Source: Geminicoccus sp. (GTDB lineage: Bacteria > Pseudomonadota > Alphaproteobacteria > UBA7985). Taken from it: a stretch of 64,000 bases of DNA. The notes beneath the pieces are model-generated. The model was not told the origin of the DNA, did no database searches, and was given only the letters and a program-made list of their open reading frames with translations. Positions 18,160 to 28,645 of the stretch are shown here, piece by piece. The number at the start of each line of letters is the position of its first letter. Position 1 is the first letter of the stretch. The stretch spans positions 44,739 through 108,738 of the forward strand of contig PAPT01000042.1 in NCBI GenBank assembly GCA_002708995.1. Reading direction: 5' to 3'. The position numbers and the translations under genes are program-made.

Positions 18160-19608
18160 TCAGACGCTCAGGCAGAGGTACTTCAGCTCGAGATAGTCAT
18201 CGATGCCGTGGCTGGAGCCTTCGCGGCCCAGACCGGACTCCTTGATCCCGCCAAAGGGCGCAAGCTCGGTCGAAATAATCCCGGTGTTGATGCCAACAAT
18301 GCCGTACTCCAGCGCCTCGGCCACCTTGTAAACTCGGCTGAGGTTCTGGGCGTAGAAGTACGACGCCAGACCGAAGCGGGTATCGTTGGCCTGCTCGATC
18401 ACCTCGTCTTCGCTCTCGAAGCGGTACAGCGGGGCGAGGGGGCCAAAGGTCTCCTCCTGCGTAACCGCCATCGAGCGATCGACGTTGGTCATGATCGTCG
18501 GCTCGAAGAACAGCCCGCCCAGCGCGTGCGGCTTGCCGCCCAGGATGACCTCCGCGCCCTTGGACAGCGCGTCGTCGACGTGCTCCTGCACCTTGTCCAG
18601 CGCCTGCGGTTCGATCAGCGGGCCGAAGGCCACGCCCTCATCCATGCCGTTGCCGACCTTCATGGTGGCGATGCGGGCTGCGAACTTCTCGGCGAAGGCA
18701 TCATAGACCCCGGCCTGGACATAGATGCGGTTGGCGCAGACACAGGTCTGACCGTTGTTGCGGAACTTACAGATGATCGCGCCCTCGACCGCGGCATCAA
18801 TATCGGCGTCGTCGAACACGATGAAGGGCGCGTTGCCGCCCAGTTCCATCGAGGTCTTCTTGATCTGCGGCGCACACTGCTCCATCAGCTTGGCGCCGAC
18901 CTCGGTTGAGCCGGTAAACGAAAGCTTGCGCACGGTCGGGTTCGAGGTGATTTCACCGCCGATCGCCGTCGATGAACCCGTCAGCACAGACAACAAGCCG
19001 GCCGGGATACCCGCTTGCTCGGCCAGCACACAGAGCGCCAGCGCGGAGTAGGGCGTCGCCGTCGCCGGCTTGACCACCATCGAACAGCCCGCAGCCAGCG
19101 CCGCGCCGGCCTTGCGGGTGATCATGGCGTTGGGAAAGTTCCACGGCGTGATCGCCGCCGTCACCCCAATGGGCTGCTTCAGGACCTGAATGCGCTTGTC
19201 GCGCTGATGGCCGGGGATGATCTCGCCATAGGTGCGCTTGCCCTCTTCAGCGAACCACTCGATGAAGCTCGCCCCATAGGCAATCTCGCCGGTCGCTTCG
19301 GCCAGTGGCTTGCCCTGCTCAAGGGTCAGTAGCTCCCCAAGTGCCGCCTGATTTTCCATCATCAGGTTGAACCATTTGATCAGCACCGCGTGGCGCTCCT
19401 TGGCGGTGCGCTGGGCCCATTCCTTCTGTGCGCCACGCGCACCTTCGATCGCCTCAGCAGTCTCGGCGGCGCCCATTTTCGGCACAGTGCCGAGTACCGC
19501 GCCGGTTGCCGGGTTGGTCACGTCGATGGTTTCGCCAGAGTTGGCGTCTTTCCACTGACCGTTGATGTAACACTGCTGCTTAAACAGCGGGCTTGAGAGA
19601 ACCGACAT
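18160..19608 (-). CDS. gabD: NAD(P)-dependent succinate-semialdehyde dehydrogenase
   Basis: 482 residues, full aldehyde dehydrogenase length. The active cysteine is Cys289 in GQTCVCANR, one residue from its position in E. coli GabD, and the catalytic Glu lies in MELGGNAPF. TPWNFPNAMITRK and GSTEVGAKLMEQ form the cofactor fold. The double-cysteine CVC motif and the end SGLGREGSSHGIDDYLELKYLCL are typical of GabD. It oxidises succinate semialdehyde to succinate. No gabT adjoins. pgi lies upstream on the same strand, 146 bases away. Confidence 0.88.
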   Translation of the reverse strand: MSVLSSPLFKQQCYINGQWKDANSGETIDVTNPATGAVLGTVPKMGAAETAEAIEGARGAQKEWAQRTAKERHAVLIKWFNLMMENQAALGELLTLEQGKPLAEATGEIAYGASFIEWFAEEGKRTYGEIIPGHQRDKRIQVLKQPIGVTAAITPWNFPNAMITRKAGAALAAGCSMVVKPATATPYSALALCVLAEQAGIPAGLLSVLTGSSTAIGGEITSNPTVRKLSFTGSTEVGAKLMEQCAPQIKKTSMELGGNAPFIVFDDADIDAAVEGAIICKFRNNGQTCVCANRIYVQAGVYDAFAEKFAARIATMKVGNGMDEGVAFGPLIEPQALDKVQEHVDDALSKGAEVILGGKPHALGGLFFEPTIMTNVDRSMAVTQEETFGPLAPLYRFESEDEVIEQANDTRFGLASYFYAQNLSRVYKVAEALEYGIVGINTGIISTELAPFGGIKESGLGREGSSHGIDDYLELKYLCLSV

Positions 19609-19754
19609 GGTCTGAACCGTCCTTAGTAAAGAGTGGCCCCTGTTCTAGACCGCTTGCGCCGTGGCGGCAAACGCCACTGCGACACCCTTTTTATCAGTAC
19701 GGCCGCCAAGCCCCTGAGCGCCGGCCGTCAAGCCGCGCCTGAGAGGCGGGATCC

Positions 19755-21311
19755 TCAGGTCAGGAAGGTGGACAGACCTTGGGTCGAGCCCGACATGGAC
19801 GACAGCGCTTCGGGGTCGTTCTGCACGTCCTTGGCCATCTTCTTTCCCAGCTCGACCCCGAACTGGTCGAAGCTGTTGATGCCCCAGACCACGCCTTCGA
19901 CGAACACCCGGTGCTCGTAGAGCGCGATCAACTGCCCGAGCACGAAGGGCGTCAGCCGCCGGTATGCGAGCGTGACGCTCGGCCGATTGCCCGGGAAGCG
20001 TCGGGCAGGATCAGGCTGCGGTTCCTGACCCTGGGTGCCGACCATCAGCGCCTCGGACTGCGCCAGACAGTTGGCCTTCAGGATCGCGTGCTGGTGGGCG
20101 AGGCCCGGCTCATGACCCTCTGCGGCGATCAGGAACTCCACCGGGACGACCCGGGTGCCCTGGTGCAGCAACTGGTAGAAGGCGTGCTGGCCGTTGGTCC
20201 CCGGCTCACCCCAGACAATGGGGCCGGTCATACTGGTAACGTCCGTGCCATCGCGCCGGGTGCGCTTGCCGTTGGATTCCATATCCAGTTGCTGCAGGTA
20301 AGCAGGCAGCAGCCCCAGCCGCTGGTCGTAAGGCAGAACGGCCCGGGTCCCGAAGCCGCAGAAATTGTTGTGCCACAGACCCACCAGCGCCAGCGTGAGC
20401 GGCAGGTTGTCAGCGTCACCGGCGTTGAGAAAGTTGTCATCCATGGCGCAGGCACCGGCGAGGAAGTCGGAAAAGTGCTCCGGGCCGATGGCGATCATCA
20501 GGCTCAGCCCCACCGGCCCCCACAGGGAATAGCGCCCCCCGACCCAGTCCTCGAAGCCGAACACGCGGTCTGCCGCGATGCCATAGGCCGCGGTCAGCGC
20601 TTCTGCCGAGGACAGGGCTGCAAGATGCTGACCGAAATCAGCCCCAAGCGCCTGCTTGAGCCAGTCGGTTGCGGTGTCCGCGTTGGTCAGGGTCTCGATG
20701 GTGGTGAAGGTCTTGGAGGCAATGATCACCAGCGTCCGCGCCGGATCCAGCCCGGCCAGCGTATCGGCGATATGGGCGCCGTCGATGTTGGAAACAAAAT
20801 GCGGCCGGATCGCGCCGAGATAGGGTGAGAGCGCGCGGCTGGCCATGGCCGGGCCGAGGTCGGACCCGCCGATGCCGATGTTGACCACGTTGGTAAAGGG
20901 CTCACCGTTGGCGGCAGTGATGCGACCCTCGCGCAGACCGCTGGCGAAAGCCGCCATGCGGTCGAGGCTGTCGCGGACCCCGGTGGTGACAGTCTGCCCG
21001 TCGACCCTCGGTGCGCGGTCTGGAGAGGGACGCAGTGCCGTATGCAGCACCGCGCGGTCTTCGGTGTTGTTGATCTTCTCACCCGCGAACATGGCGGCAC
21101 GGTGGGTTGGCAGACCGGCAGCCTCGGCGAGTTCGCGCAGCAGGCTAAGGCTCTCCGCATCAATGTTGGTTTTGGAATAATCCAGCAGCAGGCCGTCAGC
21201 CTCCCTTGCAAAGTTGTCAAACCGCCCCGAATCGCCCTCGAACAGGCTCAAAATCGGCCGTTGTCGCACGCTGTCGGCTTTGTCAGTGAGCTTGGTCCAG
21301 ATGGTGTCCAT
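19755..21311 (-). CDS. pgi: Glucose-6-phosphate isomerase
   Basis: 518 residues from ATG 21311, which has GAGGACC upstream; a longer frame to 21419 exists but has no support. PGI marks: NIGIGGSDLGPAMASRAL, the SIS fold with IIASKTFTTIETL, MESNGKRTRRDG, the GEPGTNGQHAFYQLLHQGT block with catalytic Glu and His, and the C-terminal VWGINSFDQFGVELGK signature with active Lys. It interconverts glucose 6-phosphate and fructose 6-phosphate. It is divergent from galU, so both supply hexose phosphates for sugar-nucleotide and polysaccharide synthesis. Confidence 0.96.
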   Translation of the reverse strand: MDTIWTKLTDKADSVRQRPILSLFEGDSGRFDNFAREADGLLLDYSKTNIDAESLSLLRELAEAAGLPTHRAAMFAGEKINNTEDRAVLHTALRPSPDRAPRVDGQTVTTGVRDSLDRMAAFASGLREGRITAANGEPFTNVVNIGIGGSDLGPAMASRALSPYLGAIRPHFVSNIDGAHIADTLAGLDPARTLVIIASKTFTTIETLTNADTATDWLKQALGADFGQHLAALSSAEALTAAYGIAADRVFGFEDWVGGRYSLWGPVGLSLMIAIGPEHFSDFLAGACAMDDNFLNAGDADNLPLTLALVGLWHNNFCGFGTRAVLPYDQRLGLLPAYLQQLDMESNGKRTRRDGTDVTSMTGPIVWGEPGTNGQHAFYQLLHQGTRVVPVEFLIAAEGHEPGLAHQHAILKANCLAQSEALMVGTQGQEPQPDPARRFPGNRPSVTLAYRRLTPFVLGQLIALYEHRVFVEGVVWGINSFDQFGVELGKKMAKDVQNDPEALSSMSGSTQGLSTFLT

Positions 21312-21551
21312 GGTGATGCTGGTCCTCACGTCGGTAAGCGGTTTGGTCTGGCCATGAAGAAACATCCGTTTCATCCAGACAAGATTTTGTTTCAAAGGGC
21401 ACCTGCAACCTTGCCGCAAGCCTGCGCGCTTCCCAACTCAACCGCAAGGCCACTGCGCTGGCCACGGGGCTCCGGTTTTTGCCCTGCTACGGGCAAGGTG
21501 CGGGGTCTGATGCCTGTGCTATAGTCGCGCCTGCAACGATGGAGGATCCTG

Positions 21552-22454
21552 ATGAGACGAGTTCGCAAAGCGGTCCTGCCGGTCGCCGGCTTGGGGACGC
21601 GCTTTCTGCCTGCTACCAAGGCTATGCCCAAGGAAATGCTGACGGTTGTCGACCGGCCGGTCATCCAGCACGCGGTGCAGGAGGCGCTGGACAGCGGCAT
21701 CGAGCAGCTGATTTTCGTCACGGGTCGGGGAAAGACCGCGATCGAAGATCACTTCGACCACGCCTTTGAACTCGAATCGACCCTGCAGTCACGCGGCAAA
21801 CTCGACGCTCTGCAAACCGTCGAGGCGACCAATTTCCCGCCTGGGACCATCGCCTACGTGCGCCAGCAGGAGCCGCTGGGTCTGGGTCACGCGGTCTGGT
21901 GCGCGCGCCACGTCATCGGCGACGAACCCTTCGCCGTCATGCTGCCCGATGACGTCATCCTCGGCGGTCCGCCGTGCCTGTCGCAGTTGCTCGACGTCTA
22001 CAAGGGTCTCGATCAGTCCGACGGGGCCAGCGCCAACCTGATCGGCGTGGAAGCCATCGAACTGGCCCTGAGCCGGAAGTTCGGTGTGCTTGATGTCGGC
22101 CAGTGGGACAGCGAGCAGCGCTCGTTCAGCGCCAAGGGTATCGTTGAGAAACCCGAGCCCGAAGACGCGCCCTCGAACATGGCGGTCTTCGGTCGCTATA
22201 TCCTCGATCCGTCCGTGCTGACCTATCTCGACCGGCAGGAGCGAGGGGCAGGGGACGAAATCCAGCTGACCGACGCCATCGATGCCAGCATCAAGCATGG
22301 CGTGCCGACCTACGGCCGGCTGTGTGAAGGCCGCCGCTTCGACTGTGGCTCAAAGCAGGGGTTCGTGCTGGCCAACGTCGCCTACGCGCTGCAGGACTCA
22401 GAGATTAGCGGCCGTCTCAAGCCCGCGATTCGCGCCCTGCTGGACGACGACTAA
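21552..22454 (+). CDS. galU: UTP-glucose-1-phosphate uridylyltransferase
   Basis: 300 residues, standard GalU length. The nucleotide-binding signature AVLPVAGLGTRFLPATKAMPKEML is near the N-terminus (split here only by reading; it is continuous in the protein), followed by RQQEPLGLGHAV, LPDDVILG and IVEKPEPEDAPSNMAVFGRY. It makes UDP-glucose from UTP and glucose 1-phosphate. Ribosome site GGAGG at 21541-21545 before ATG 21552. Its 3' end is three bases from the end of the convergent aldehyde dehydrogenase gene. Confidence 0.96.
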   Translation: MRRVRKAVLPVAGLGTRFLPATKAMPKEMLTVVDRPVIQHAVQEALDSGIEQLIFVTGRGKTAIEDHFDHAFELESTLQSRGKLDALQTVEATNFPPGTIAYVRQQEPLGLGHAVWCARHVIGDEPFAVMLPDDVILGGPPCLSQLLDVYKGLDQSDGASANLIGVEAIELALSRKFGVLDVGQWDSEQRSFSAKGIVEKPEPEDAPSNMAVFGRYILDPSVLTYLDRQERGAGDEIQLTDAIDASIKHGVPTYGRLCEGRRFDCGSKQGFVLANVAYALQDSEISGRLKPAIRALLDDD

Positions 22455-22457
22455 GGC

Positions 22458-23891
22458 TCAGTTCCAGCCGCTGACGGTCTTGACTTCGATGAAGTCCTCG
22501 ATCCCCCAGACACCGCCTTCGCGCCCGTTGCCGGATTGGCGCATGCCGCCGAAGGGCGTGCGTGGTCCCAGGCCCTCGCCGTTCATCTGCACCATGCCTG
22601 AACGCAGCCGCCGCGCCAGCCGCCGGCCCTTGGCCTGGTCCTGGGTCTGGACGTAGTTGGTCAGGCCATAGGTCGTGGCGTTGGCAATCCGAAGCGCGTC
22701 GGCCTCGTCGTCAAACGGGATCATCGACAGCACGGGGCCGAAAATCTCCTCGCGGGCGATGGTCATGCTGTTGTCGACGTCGGCAAAGACGGTCGGCTGC
22801 ACGAAGTAGCCCTTCTCCAGCCCCGCTGGCCGCCCCGGGCCACCTGCCGCCAGACGCGCGCCTTCGGCCATACCCTTTTCAATCAGGGCCTGAATCTTGT
22901 TGTACTGCAGTTCCGAGACCACGGGCCCCATGTGGTCGCCGGACTTACTGGCGCGGTCCACGGCGGTCGCCTCTGCGGTTGCGACGGCGGTGGCAACCGC
23001 CTGACCATAGATCGAGCGTTCGACCAGCATGCGCGTGGGCGCGTCGCACGACTGCCCGGAATTGGAGAAGCACTCGGCGGCCCCACGCGCGACCGCTTCG
23101 GCATCAGCATCAGCGAAGACGATGTTCGCGCCCTTGCCGCCAAGCTCGAGGCTGACCCGCTTGATGGTATCGGCGGCGTTCTTGGAGATCAGAATGCCTG
23201 CCCGGGCCGAACCGGTGAAAGAAATCATGTCGAGGCCGGGGTGGCCGGAAAGCTGCGTGCCGACCCCGGGTCCGTCGCCGTTGACCATGTTGTAAACACC
23301 CGCCGGGGTCCCGGCGGCACGCATGACCTCGGTAAACACGATCGAGGACAGCGGCGCGATTTCCGAGGGCTTGAGCACCATTGTGCAGCCAGCCGCGATC
23401 GCGGGCAGAACCTTTAGCGTGACTTGGTTCATCGGCCAGTTCCACGGCGTGATCAGCCCGACCACGCCGACCGGGTCGTGCAGGATGCGGTCGCCGGGGC
23501 TGTCGGGATTCGGCGCGTATTCGAGTTCGAAGTCACGGAAGGCGTCAATGAAATCACCGATATGCCCGGTGCCGGCTACGACCTGTACGGCGTTGGAAAA
23601 ATCGATTGGTGCGCCCATTTCGTCGCTCATCGCCTGAGCAATGTCGGCGCTGCGGCGCTCGTATTCGGCTGCGATAGCCTCCATCAGCTCCAGTCGCTCA
23701 GCCTTGCTGGTCTGTGACCAGCTGTCGTAGGCGCGGTTGGCGGCGGCGACCGCAGCGTCTGTGTCAGCCTGTCCGCCCAGGGAAATCACCGCGATGGCTT
23801 CCTCGGTCGAGGGATCGATCACGTCGAAATCGTTGGCGTTAACGGGATCGACCCACTGGCCGTCGATGTAGAACTTCCGCGAATTTTCCAT
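22458..23891 (-). CDS. Aldehyde dehydrogenase family protein
   Basis: 477 residues. Catalytic Cys is in NSGQSCDAPTRM, Glu in LELGGKGANIVF, and the cofactor segment is TPWNWPMNQVTLK with FTGSARAGILI. The C-terminal end is RTPFGGMRQSGNGREGGVWGIEDFIEVK. It oxidises an aldehyde with NAD(P). The GQSCDAPTR version is common in the general aldehyde dehydrogenase group (DhaS-like), so the substrate stays open. Start after AGGAGGAG, a strong ribosome site. It converges with galU and lies downstream of the fhs terminator. Confidence 0.9.
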   Translation of the reverse strand: MENSRKFYIDGQWVDPVNANDFDVIDPSTEEAIAVISLGGQADTDAAVAAANRAYDSWSQTSKAERLELMEAIAAEYERRSADIAQAMSDEMGAPIDFSNAVQVVAGTGHIGDFIDAFRDFELEYAPNPDSPGDRILHDPVGVVGLITPWNWPMNQVTLKVLPAIAAGCTMVLKPSEIAPLSSIVFTEVMRAAGTPAGVYNMVNGDGPGVGTQLSGHPGLDMISFTGSARAGILISKNAADTIKRVSLELGGKGANIVFADADAEAVARGAAECFSNSGQSCDAPTRMLVERSIYGQAVATAVATAEATAVDRASKSGDHMGPVVSELQYNKIQALIEKGMAEGARLAAGGPGRPAGLEKGYFVQPTVFADVDNSMTIAREEIFGPVLSMIPFDDEADALRIANATTYGLTNYVQTQDQAKGRRLARRLRSGMVQMNGEGLGPRTPFGGMRQSGNGREGGVWGIEDFIEVKTVSGWN

Positions 23892-24016
23892 GGTCTTGCT
23901 CTCCTCCTGACCGGCGCTGTCGGCTGGTGTTCTCTCTCTCGCACTTACTCTCTGGCATATGCCTTAGCACTGTTTAACGCCGCGCCAAATGTTGCCGATG
24001 ACGCGCCTTCCACCGC

Positions 24017-24050
24017 AGAAACAAAAAGACCCGCGCTGGAGCAGCGCGGG
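24017..24050 (-). terminator. Rho-independent terminator of the fds-fhs operon
   Basis: Read on the minus strand, CCCGCGCTGCTCCAGCGCGGG forms a strong GC hairpin (24030-24050) followed by TCTTTTTGTTTC. It lies 54 bases beyond the fhs stop and closes the formate operon. Confidence 0.88.
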
Positions 24051-24103
24051 ACTTTATCGACGTGGCCCCCTGTCAAGCCAGGGCGCAAAGCCGGAGGAGG
24101 GGC

Positions 24104-25780
24104 CTAGAACAGCCCTTCGATGTCGCCGTCGGCGTTGAGCATGATCGACTCAGCCGCCGGAACCCGGGGCAGGCCCGGCATTGTCATGATCTCACCGCAG
24201 ATCGCGACGATGAAGCCAGCCCCCGCCGAGAGCCGCACTTCCCGCACGGGCAGGGAGTGCCCGGTCGGCGCACCGCGCAGGTTGGGGTCGGTCGAGAACG
24301 AATACTGCGTCTTGGCCATGCACACCGGCAGGTGACCGTAGCCGTCTTCTTCCCAGGCCTTGAGCTGATCGCGGATTTTCTTGTCCGCCAGCACCTCGTC
24401 GGCGCGGTAGATGCGCTTGGCGACGGTCTCGATCTTCTGGAACAGGCCCAAGTCGTCGGGGTAGAGGGTGGCGAACTGCGAGGCACCGCTGTCGGCGATT
24501 TCCGCGACCCGGTGCGCGAGGTCGAGCACGCCCGCTGAACCGTCGGCCCAGTGCTTGCACACGATTGCTTCGGAACTCATGCCTTCGACGTAGGCCTTCA
24601 CGGCCTCGATTTCAGCATCGGTGTCGGTGACGAAGTGGTTGATGGCGACGATCACCGGCACGCCGAAGGACTTCACGTTTTCGATGTGGCGACCGAGGTT
24701 GGAGGCACCGGCTTCGACCGCGGCCACGTTTTCAGCACCGAGGTCGCTCTTGGCGACCCCGCCGTTCATCTTCATCGCGCGTACGGTGGCGACCAGCACC
24801 ACAGCGTCGGGGGCCAGACTGGCCTTCCGACACTTGATGTTCATGAACTTTTCAGCGCCCAGGTCGGCCCCAAAACCGGCTTCGGTCACCACGTAGTCGG
24901 CGAGCTTCAGTGCCGTGGTCGTCGCGACAACGGAGTTACAGCCGTGGGCGATGTTGGCAAACGGACCGCCGTGGACGAAGGCCGGGTTGTTTTCCAGCGT
25001 CTGCACCAGATTGGGCTGCATGGCCTGCTGCAGCAGCACGGTCATCGCGCCGTCAGCCTTGATATCTCGGCAGTAGACCGGGGTCCGGTCGCGGCGGTAG
25101 GCGACGATGATATCGCCCAGCCGCTTCTTGAGGTCATCCAGATCGGTGGCCAGGCAAAGGATCGCCATGACTTCCGAAGCAACAGTGATGTCGAAACCCG
25201 CCTGACGCGGGAAACCGTTGGACACGCCGCCCAGCGAGGTCACCACGTCGCGCAGGGCGCGGTCGTTCATATCCAGCACACGGCGCCAGACCACCCGGCG
25301 GGTGTCGATCCCCTGCTCATTGCCCCAGTAGATGTGGTTCTCGATCATCGCCGAGAGCAGGTTGTGGGCCGAGGTGATGGCGTGGAAGTCACCGGTGAAG
25401 TGCAGGTTCATGTCTTCCATGGGCACAACCTGCGCGTAGCCGCCGCCCGCAGCCCCGCCCTTCATGCCGAAGCAGGGGCCCAGCGAGGCTTCACGGATAC
25501 AGATCATCGCGTTCTTGCCGATGGCGTTCAGGCCGTCACCCAGACCGACGGTGGTGGTGGTCTTGCCTTCGCCCGCCGGGGTCGGGTTGATCGCCGTGAC
25601 GAGGATCAGCTTGCCGTCCTTCTTGCCCTGCTGTGCCTTGATGAATTCAGCGGAAATCTTCGCCTTGTCGTGGCCAAAGGGAACGAGGTCTTCGTAGCCG
25701 ATGCCAAGCTTTTCGCCGATCTGTTGGATGGGGTGTTTCTTGGCTTCGCGGGCAATTTCAATGTCGGACTTGTAGGACAT
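24104..25780 (-). CDS. fhs: Formate-tetrahydrofolate ligase
   Basis: 558 residues, the normal length for Fhs. The ATP-binding loop [16 protein letters not shown] and the signatures [22 protein letters not shown] and [14 protein letters not shown] are clear. It couples formate to tetrahydrofolate using ATP, giving 10-formyl-THF. It is the last gene of an operon with fdsGB and fdsA (59 bases after fdsA), so formate meets two fates here: oxidation to CO2 with NADH, or entry into folate C1 metabolism. The gcv operon at 38 kb feeds the same folate pool. Confidence 0.96.
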   Translation of the reverse strand: MSYKSDIEIAREAKKHPIQQIGEKLGIGYEDLVPFGHDKAKISAEFIKAQQGKKDGKLILVTAINPTPAGEGKTTTTVGLGDGLNAIGKNAMICIREASLGPCFGMKGGAAGGGYAQVVPMEDMNLHFTGDFHAITSAHNLLSAMIENHIYWGNEQGIDTRRVVWRRVLDMNDRALRDVVTSLGGVSNGFPRQAGFDITVASEVMAILCLATDLDDLKKRLGDIIVAYRRDRTPVYCRDIKADGAMTVLLQQAMQPNLVQTLENNPAFVHGGPFANIAHGCNSVVATTTALKLADYVVTEAGFGADLGAEKFMNIKCRKASLAPDAVVLVATVRAMKMNGGVAKSDLGAENVAAVEAGASNLGRHIENVKSFGVPVIVAINHFVTDTDAEIEAVKAYVEGMSSEAIVCKHWADGSAGVLDLAHRVAEIADSGASQFATLYPDDLGLFQKIETVAKRIYRADEVLADKKIRDQLKAWEEDGYGHLPVCMAKTQYSFSTDPNLRGAPTGHSLPVREVRLSAGAGFIVAICGEIMTMPGLPRVPAAESIMLNADGDIEGLF

Positions 25781-25839
25781 GGTCGGGCCTTGTGGTGAGT
25801 GCTGCCGGGACCGGCAGCCGGGTTACAGATACAGGACGG

Positions 25840-28641
25840 TCAGGTGTAGGCAGCCGCGGTCGCAGCTGCGCGGTCAACGCGTACGGCGGAGAACTTGAAT
25901 TCGGGGATCTTACCGTAGGGATCGAGCGCGGAGTTAGTCAGGATATTCGCGGCCGCTTCGACATAGGCAAAGGGCAGGAACACCTGATCGGGGGAGACGG
26001 CGCGGTCTTCGCGCACCATGACCTCGATGGTGCCGCGGCGAGTGCTGAGCGCGGCCATATCACCCGGTGCCAGCCCCAGCTTGCGCAGGGTGCTCGGGTG
26101 CATGGAGCAGTTCGCCTCCGGCTCGATCGCGTCGAGCACTGTCGCCCGCCGGGTCATGGAGCCGGTGTGCCAGTGTTCGAGCTGCCGCCCGGTGATCAGG
26201 ATCATCGGGAAGTCGGTGTCGGGGACTTCATCGGGTGCGACCAGATTGGCGGGGGTAAAGCGCGCGCGGCCTTCGGCGCGGGGGAAACCGTCGCTGAAAA
26301 CGATCGGCTGGCCGGGGTCTTCCTCGCTCAGGGAGGGGTAGGTCACCGCGTTCTGGTCTTCCAGCCGCTCCCACGTGATGTTGTCCAGCGACTTCATCCC
26401 GCGCTTCATCTCGGCAAAGACTTCGCTGGGGTGACTGTAGGACCAGTCCAGCCCGAGGCGCTTGGCCAGTTCGACCGTGATCGCCCAGTCTTCGCGGGCC
26501 TCACCGGGGGCAGGGACGGCGGGGCGGCCCATCTGCACCTGGCGGTTGGTGTTGGTGACGGTCCCGGATTTCTCGGGCCAGGCCGCCGCAGGCAGGATCA
26601 CGTCCGCGTAGTTCGCGGTTTCCGTGACGAAGATATCCTGCACCACCAGGTGCTCGAGCTTGGCCAGCGCTTCGCGGGCGTGGTCAACGTCAGGGTCGGA
26701 CATGGCCGGGTTTTCGCCGAGGATATACATGCCCTTGATCCGGTCTTCGTGGACCGCGTCCATGATCTCGACCACGGTCAGGCCGCGCTTGTCGGCGAAG
26801 TCGTGCTCGTCGTCCCAGATTTCGCGGAAGGCCGAGCGCACGCCGTCGTCCTCCACCGACTGGTAGTCGGGCAGGAACATCGGGATAAGGCCGGCGTCGG
26901 AGGCGCCCTGAACGTTGTTCTGGCCGCGCAGCGGGTGCAGGCCCGAGCCCGGACGGCCGACGTGGCCGCACATGAGCGCCAGCGAGATCAGGCAGCGCGA
27001 ATTGTCGGTGCCGTGGATGTGCTGGGAGATACCCATGCCCCAGAAGATCATGCCCGCCTTGGCGGTGGCGAAGTCCCGCGCGACGGCGCGCAGGGCGTCG
27101 GCCTCGATGCCGCAGATCGGCGCCATCTTCTCGGGCGTGAAATCCGCCAGATGGGCCTTCATCGTCGGCCAGTTCTCGGTGTAGCCGTCGATATACTGCT
27201 GGTCGTAGAGGTCTTCTTCCACGATCACGTTCATGATCGCATTCAGCATGGCAACGTCGGTGCCGGGCTTGAACTGCAGCGAATGGGTCGCGTGCCGCTT
27301 CAGCCCCATCCCGCGCGGATCCATGAGGATCAGCTTGCCGCCGCGCTTGGCGAACTGCTTGAAGTAGGTAGCGGCGACCGGGTGATTCTCGATCGGGTTG
27401 GCGCCGATGACGATGGCCACGTCGGCGTTTTCAATCTCGTTGAAGGTCGCGGTTACCGCGCCCGAACCGACATTTTCCATCAGCGCCGCGACCGAAGACG
27501 CGTGGCATAGCCGGGTACAGTGGTCGACGTTGTTGTGGCCGAAGCCCTGCCGGATCAGCTTCTGGAACAGGTAGGCTTCTTCGTTCGAGCACTTGGCCGA
27601 ACCGAAACCAGCGACGCTCTGCCCGCCCTCGGCATCGCGCAGCGCAGCAAGACCAACGGCGGCGAACTCCAGCGCCTCTTCCCAGCTCGCCGGGCGGAAG
27701 TGGGCATCGAGGTTGGCCGGATCGACGTTGAGCCCCTTGGCCGGTGCATCCTTGCGCCGGATCAGCGGCGTGGTCAGCCGGTGTTCGTGGTCGATGTAGT
27801 CGAAGCCAAAGCGCCCTTTGACGCACAGCCTCTGCTCGTTGGCCGGACCGTCGACACCGTCGACCCAGGCAATCTTGTCGTCCTTGATCTTGAACGAGAG
27901 CTGGCAGCCGACCCCGCAGTAGGGGCAGACCGACTTGACCTCGCGGTCATAATCCTTGCTGTCGCCGATTTCATCCGCGCCGACCGCCTTGGCGGGCATG
28001 AGCGCACCGGTGGGGCAGGCCTGAACACACTCACCGCAGGCTACACAGGTCGAGGCACCCATGGGGTCGTCGAAGTCGAAGGTGATCTTGCTGTCGTGGC
28101 CCCGACCGGACAGGCCGATGACGTCGTTGACCTGCACTTCGCGGCAGGCACGGACACAGAGGTTGCACTGAATGCAGGCGTCGAGGTTGACGCGCATGGC
28201 GACGTGGCTGTTGTCGAGCAGCGGGACCCGCGCTTCCTCAAGCGCTGGGAAGCGGCTTTCTTCGATCCCCTGAGCTTCGGCCATGTCCCACAGATGCGAG
28301 GACTTGTCGTGGGCGACGTCGCGCTCGGGCTGGTCGGCCACCAGCAGCTCCATGACCATCTTGCGGGCCTTGTCGGCGCGCTCGGAGGCAGCGCGGACCA
28401 CCATGCCTTCGCTGGGTTCACGGATGCAGGACGCGGCCAGCGTGCGCTCGCCGTCGATCTCAACCATGCAGGCGCGGCAGTTGCCGTCGGCGCGGTAGCC
28501 CGGCTCGTCGGCGTAGCACAGGTGCGGGATAGTCGCGCCTTCGCGCTTGGCCACCTGCCAGATGGTTTCGCCGGGCATGGCGGTGACATCCTTGCCATCG
28601 AGGGAGAAGGTGATGGTTTCGACCGGGTTTCCGTCGGGCAT
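25840..28641 (-). CDS. fdsA: NAD-dependent formate dehydrogenase, molybdenum catalytic subunit
   Basis: 933 residues. Order of domains: N-terminal [2Fe-2S] ferredoxin (Cys42, 55, 58, 72), a NuoG-like His/Cys region, two [4Fe-4S] motifs (CIQCNLCVRAC, CVACGECVQACP), the catalytic-domain cluster CPYCGVGCQ, then the molybdopterin domain. The metal ligand is Cys in TRLCHASS, where some enzymes have selenocysteine; this is the cysteine type. C-terminal GRQLEHWHTGSMTRR belongs to the dinucleotide-binding domain. It oxidises formate to CO2 in the cytoplasm and passes electrons to FdsGB. It starts four bases after fdsGB. The accessory genes fdhD/fdsC and fdsD are not seen here. Confidence 0.94.
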   Translation of the reverse strand: MPDGNPVETITFSLDGKDVTAMPGETIWQVAKREGATIPHLCYADEPGYRADGNCRACMVEIDGERTLAASCIREPSEGMVVRAASERADKARKMVMELLVADQPERDVAHDKSSHLWDMAEAQGIEESRFPALEEARVPLLDNSHVAMRVNLDACIQCNLCVRACREVQVNDVIGLSGRGHDSKITFDFDDPMGASTCVACGECVQACPTGALMPAKAVGADEIGDSKDYDREVKSVCPYCGVGCQLSFKIKDDKIAWVDGVDGPANEQRLCVKGRFGFDYIDHEHRLTTPLIRRKDAPAKGLNVDPANLDAHFRPASWEEALEFAAVGLAALRDAEGGQSVAGFGSAKCSNEEAYLFQKLIRQGFGHNNVDHCTRLCHASSVAALMENVGSGAVTATFNEIENADVAIVIGANPIENHPVAATYFKQFAKRGGKLILMDPRGMGLKRHATHSLQFKPGTDVAMLNAIMNVIVEEDLYDQQYIDGYTENWPTMKAHLADFTPEKMAPICGIEADALRAVARDFATAKAGMIFWGMGISQHIHGTDNSRCLISLALMCGHVGRPGSGLHPLRGQNNVQGASDAGLIPMFLPDYQSVEDDGVRSAFREIWDDEHDFADKRGLTVVEIMDAVHEDRIKGMYILGENPAMSDPDVDHAREALAKLEHLVVQDIFVTETANYADVILPAAAWPEKSGTVTNTNRQVQMGRPAVPAPGEAREDWAITVELAKRLGLDWSYSHPSEVFAEMKRGMKSLDNITWERLEDQNAVTYPSLSEEDPGQPIVFSDGFPRAEGRARFTPANLVAPDEVPDTDFPMILITGRQLEHWHTGSMTRRATVLDAIEPEANCSMHPSTLRKLGLAPGDMAALSTRRGTIEVMVREDRAVSPDQVFLPFAYVEAAANILTNSALDPYGKIPEFKFSAVRVDRAAATAAAYT

Positions 28642-28645
28642 GGCC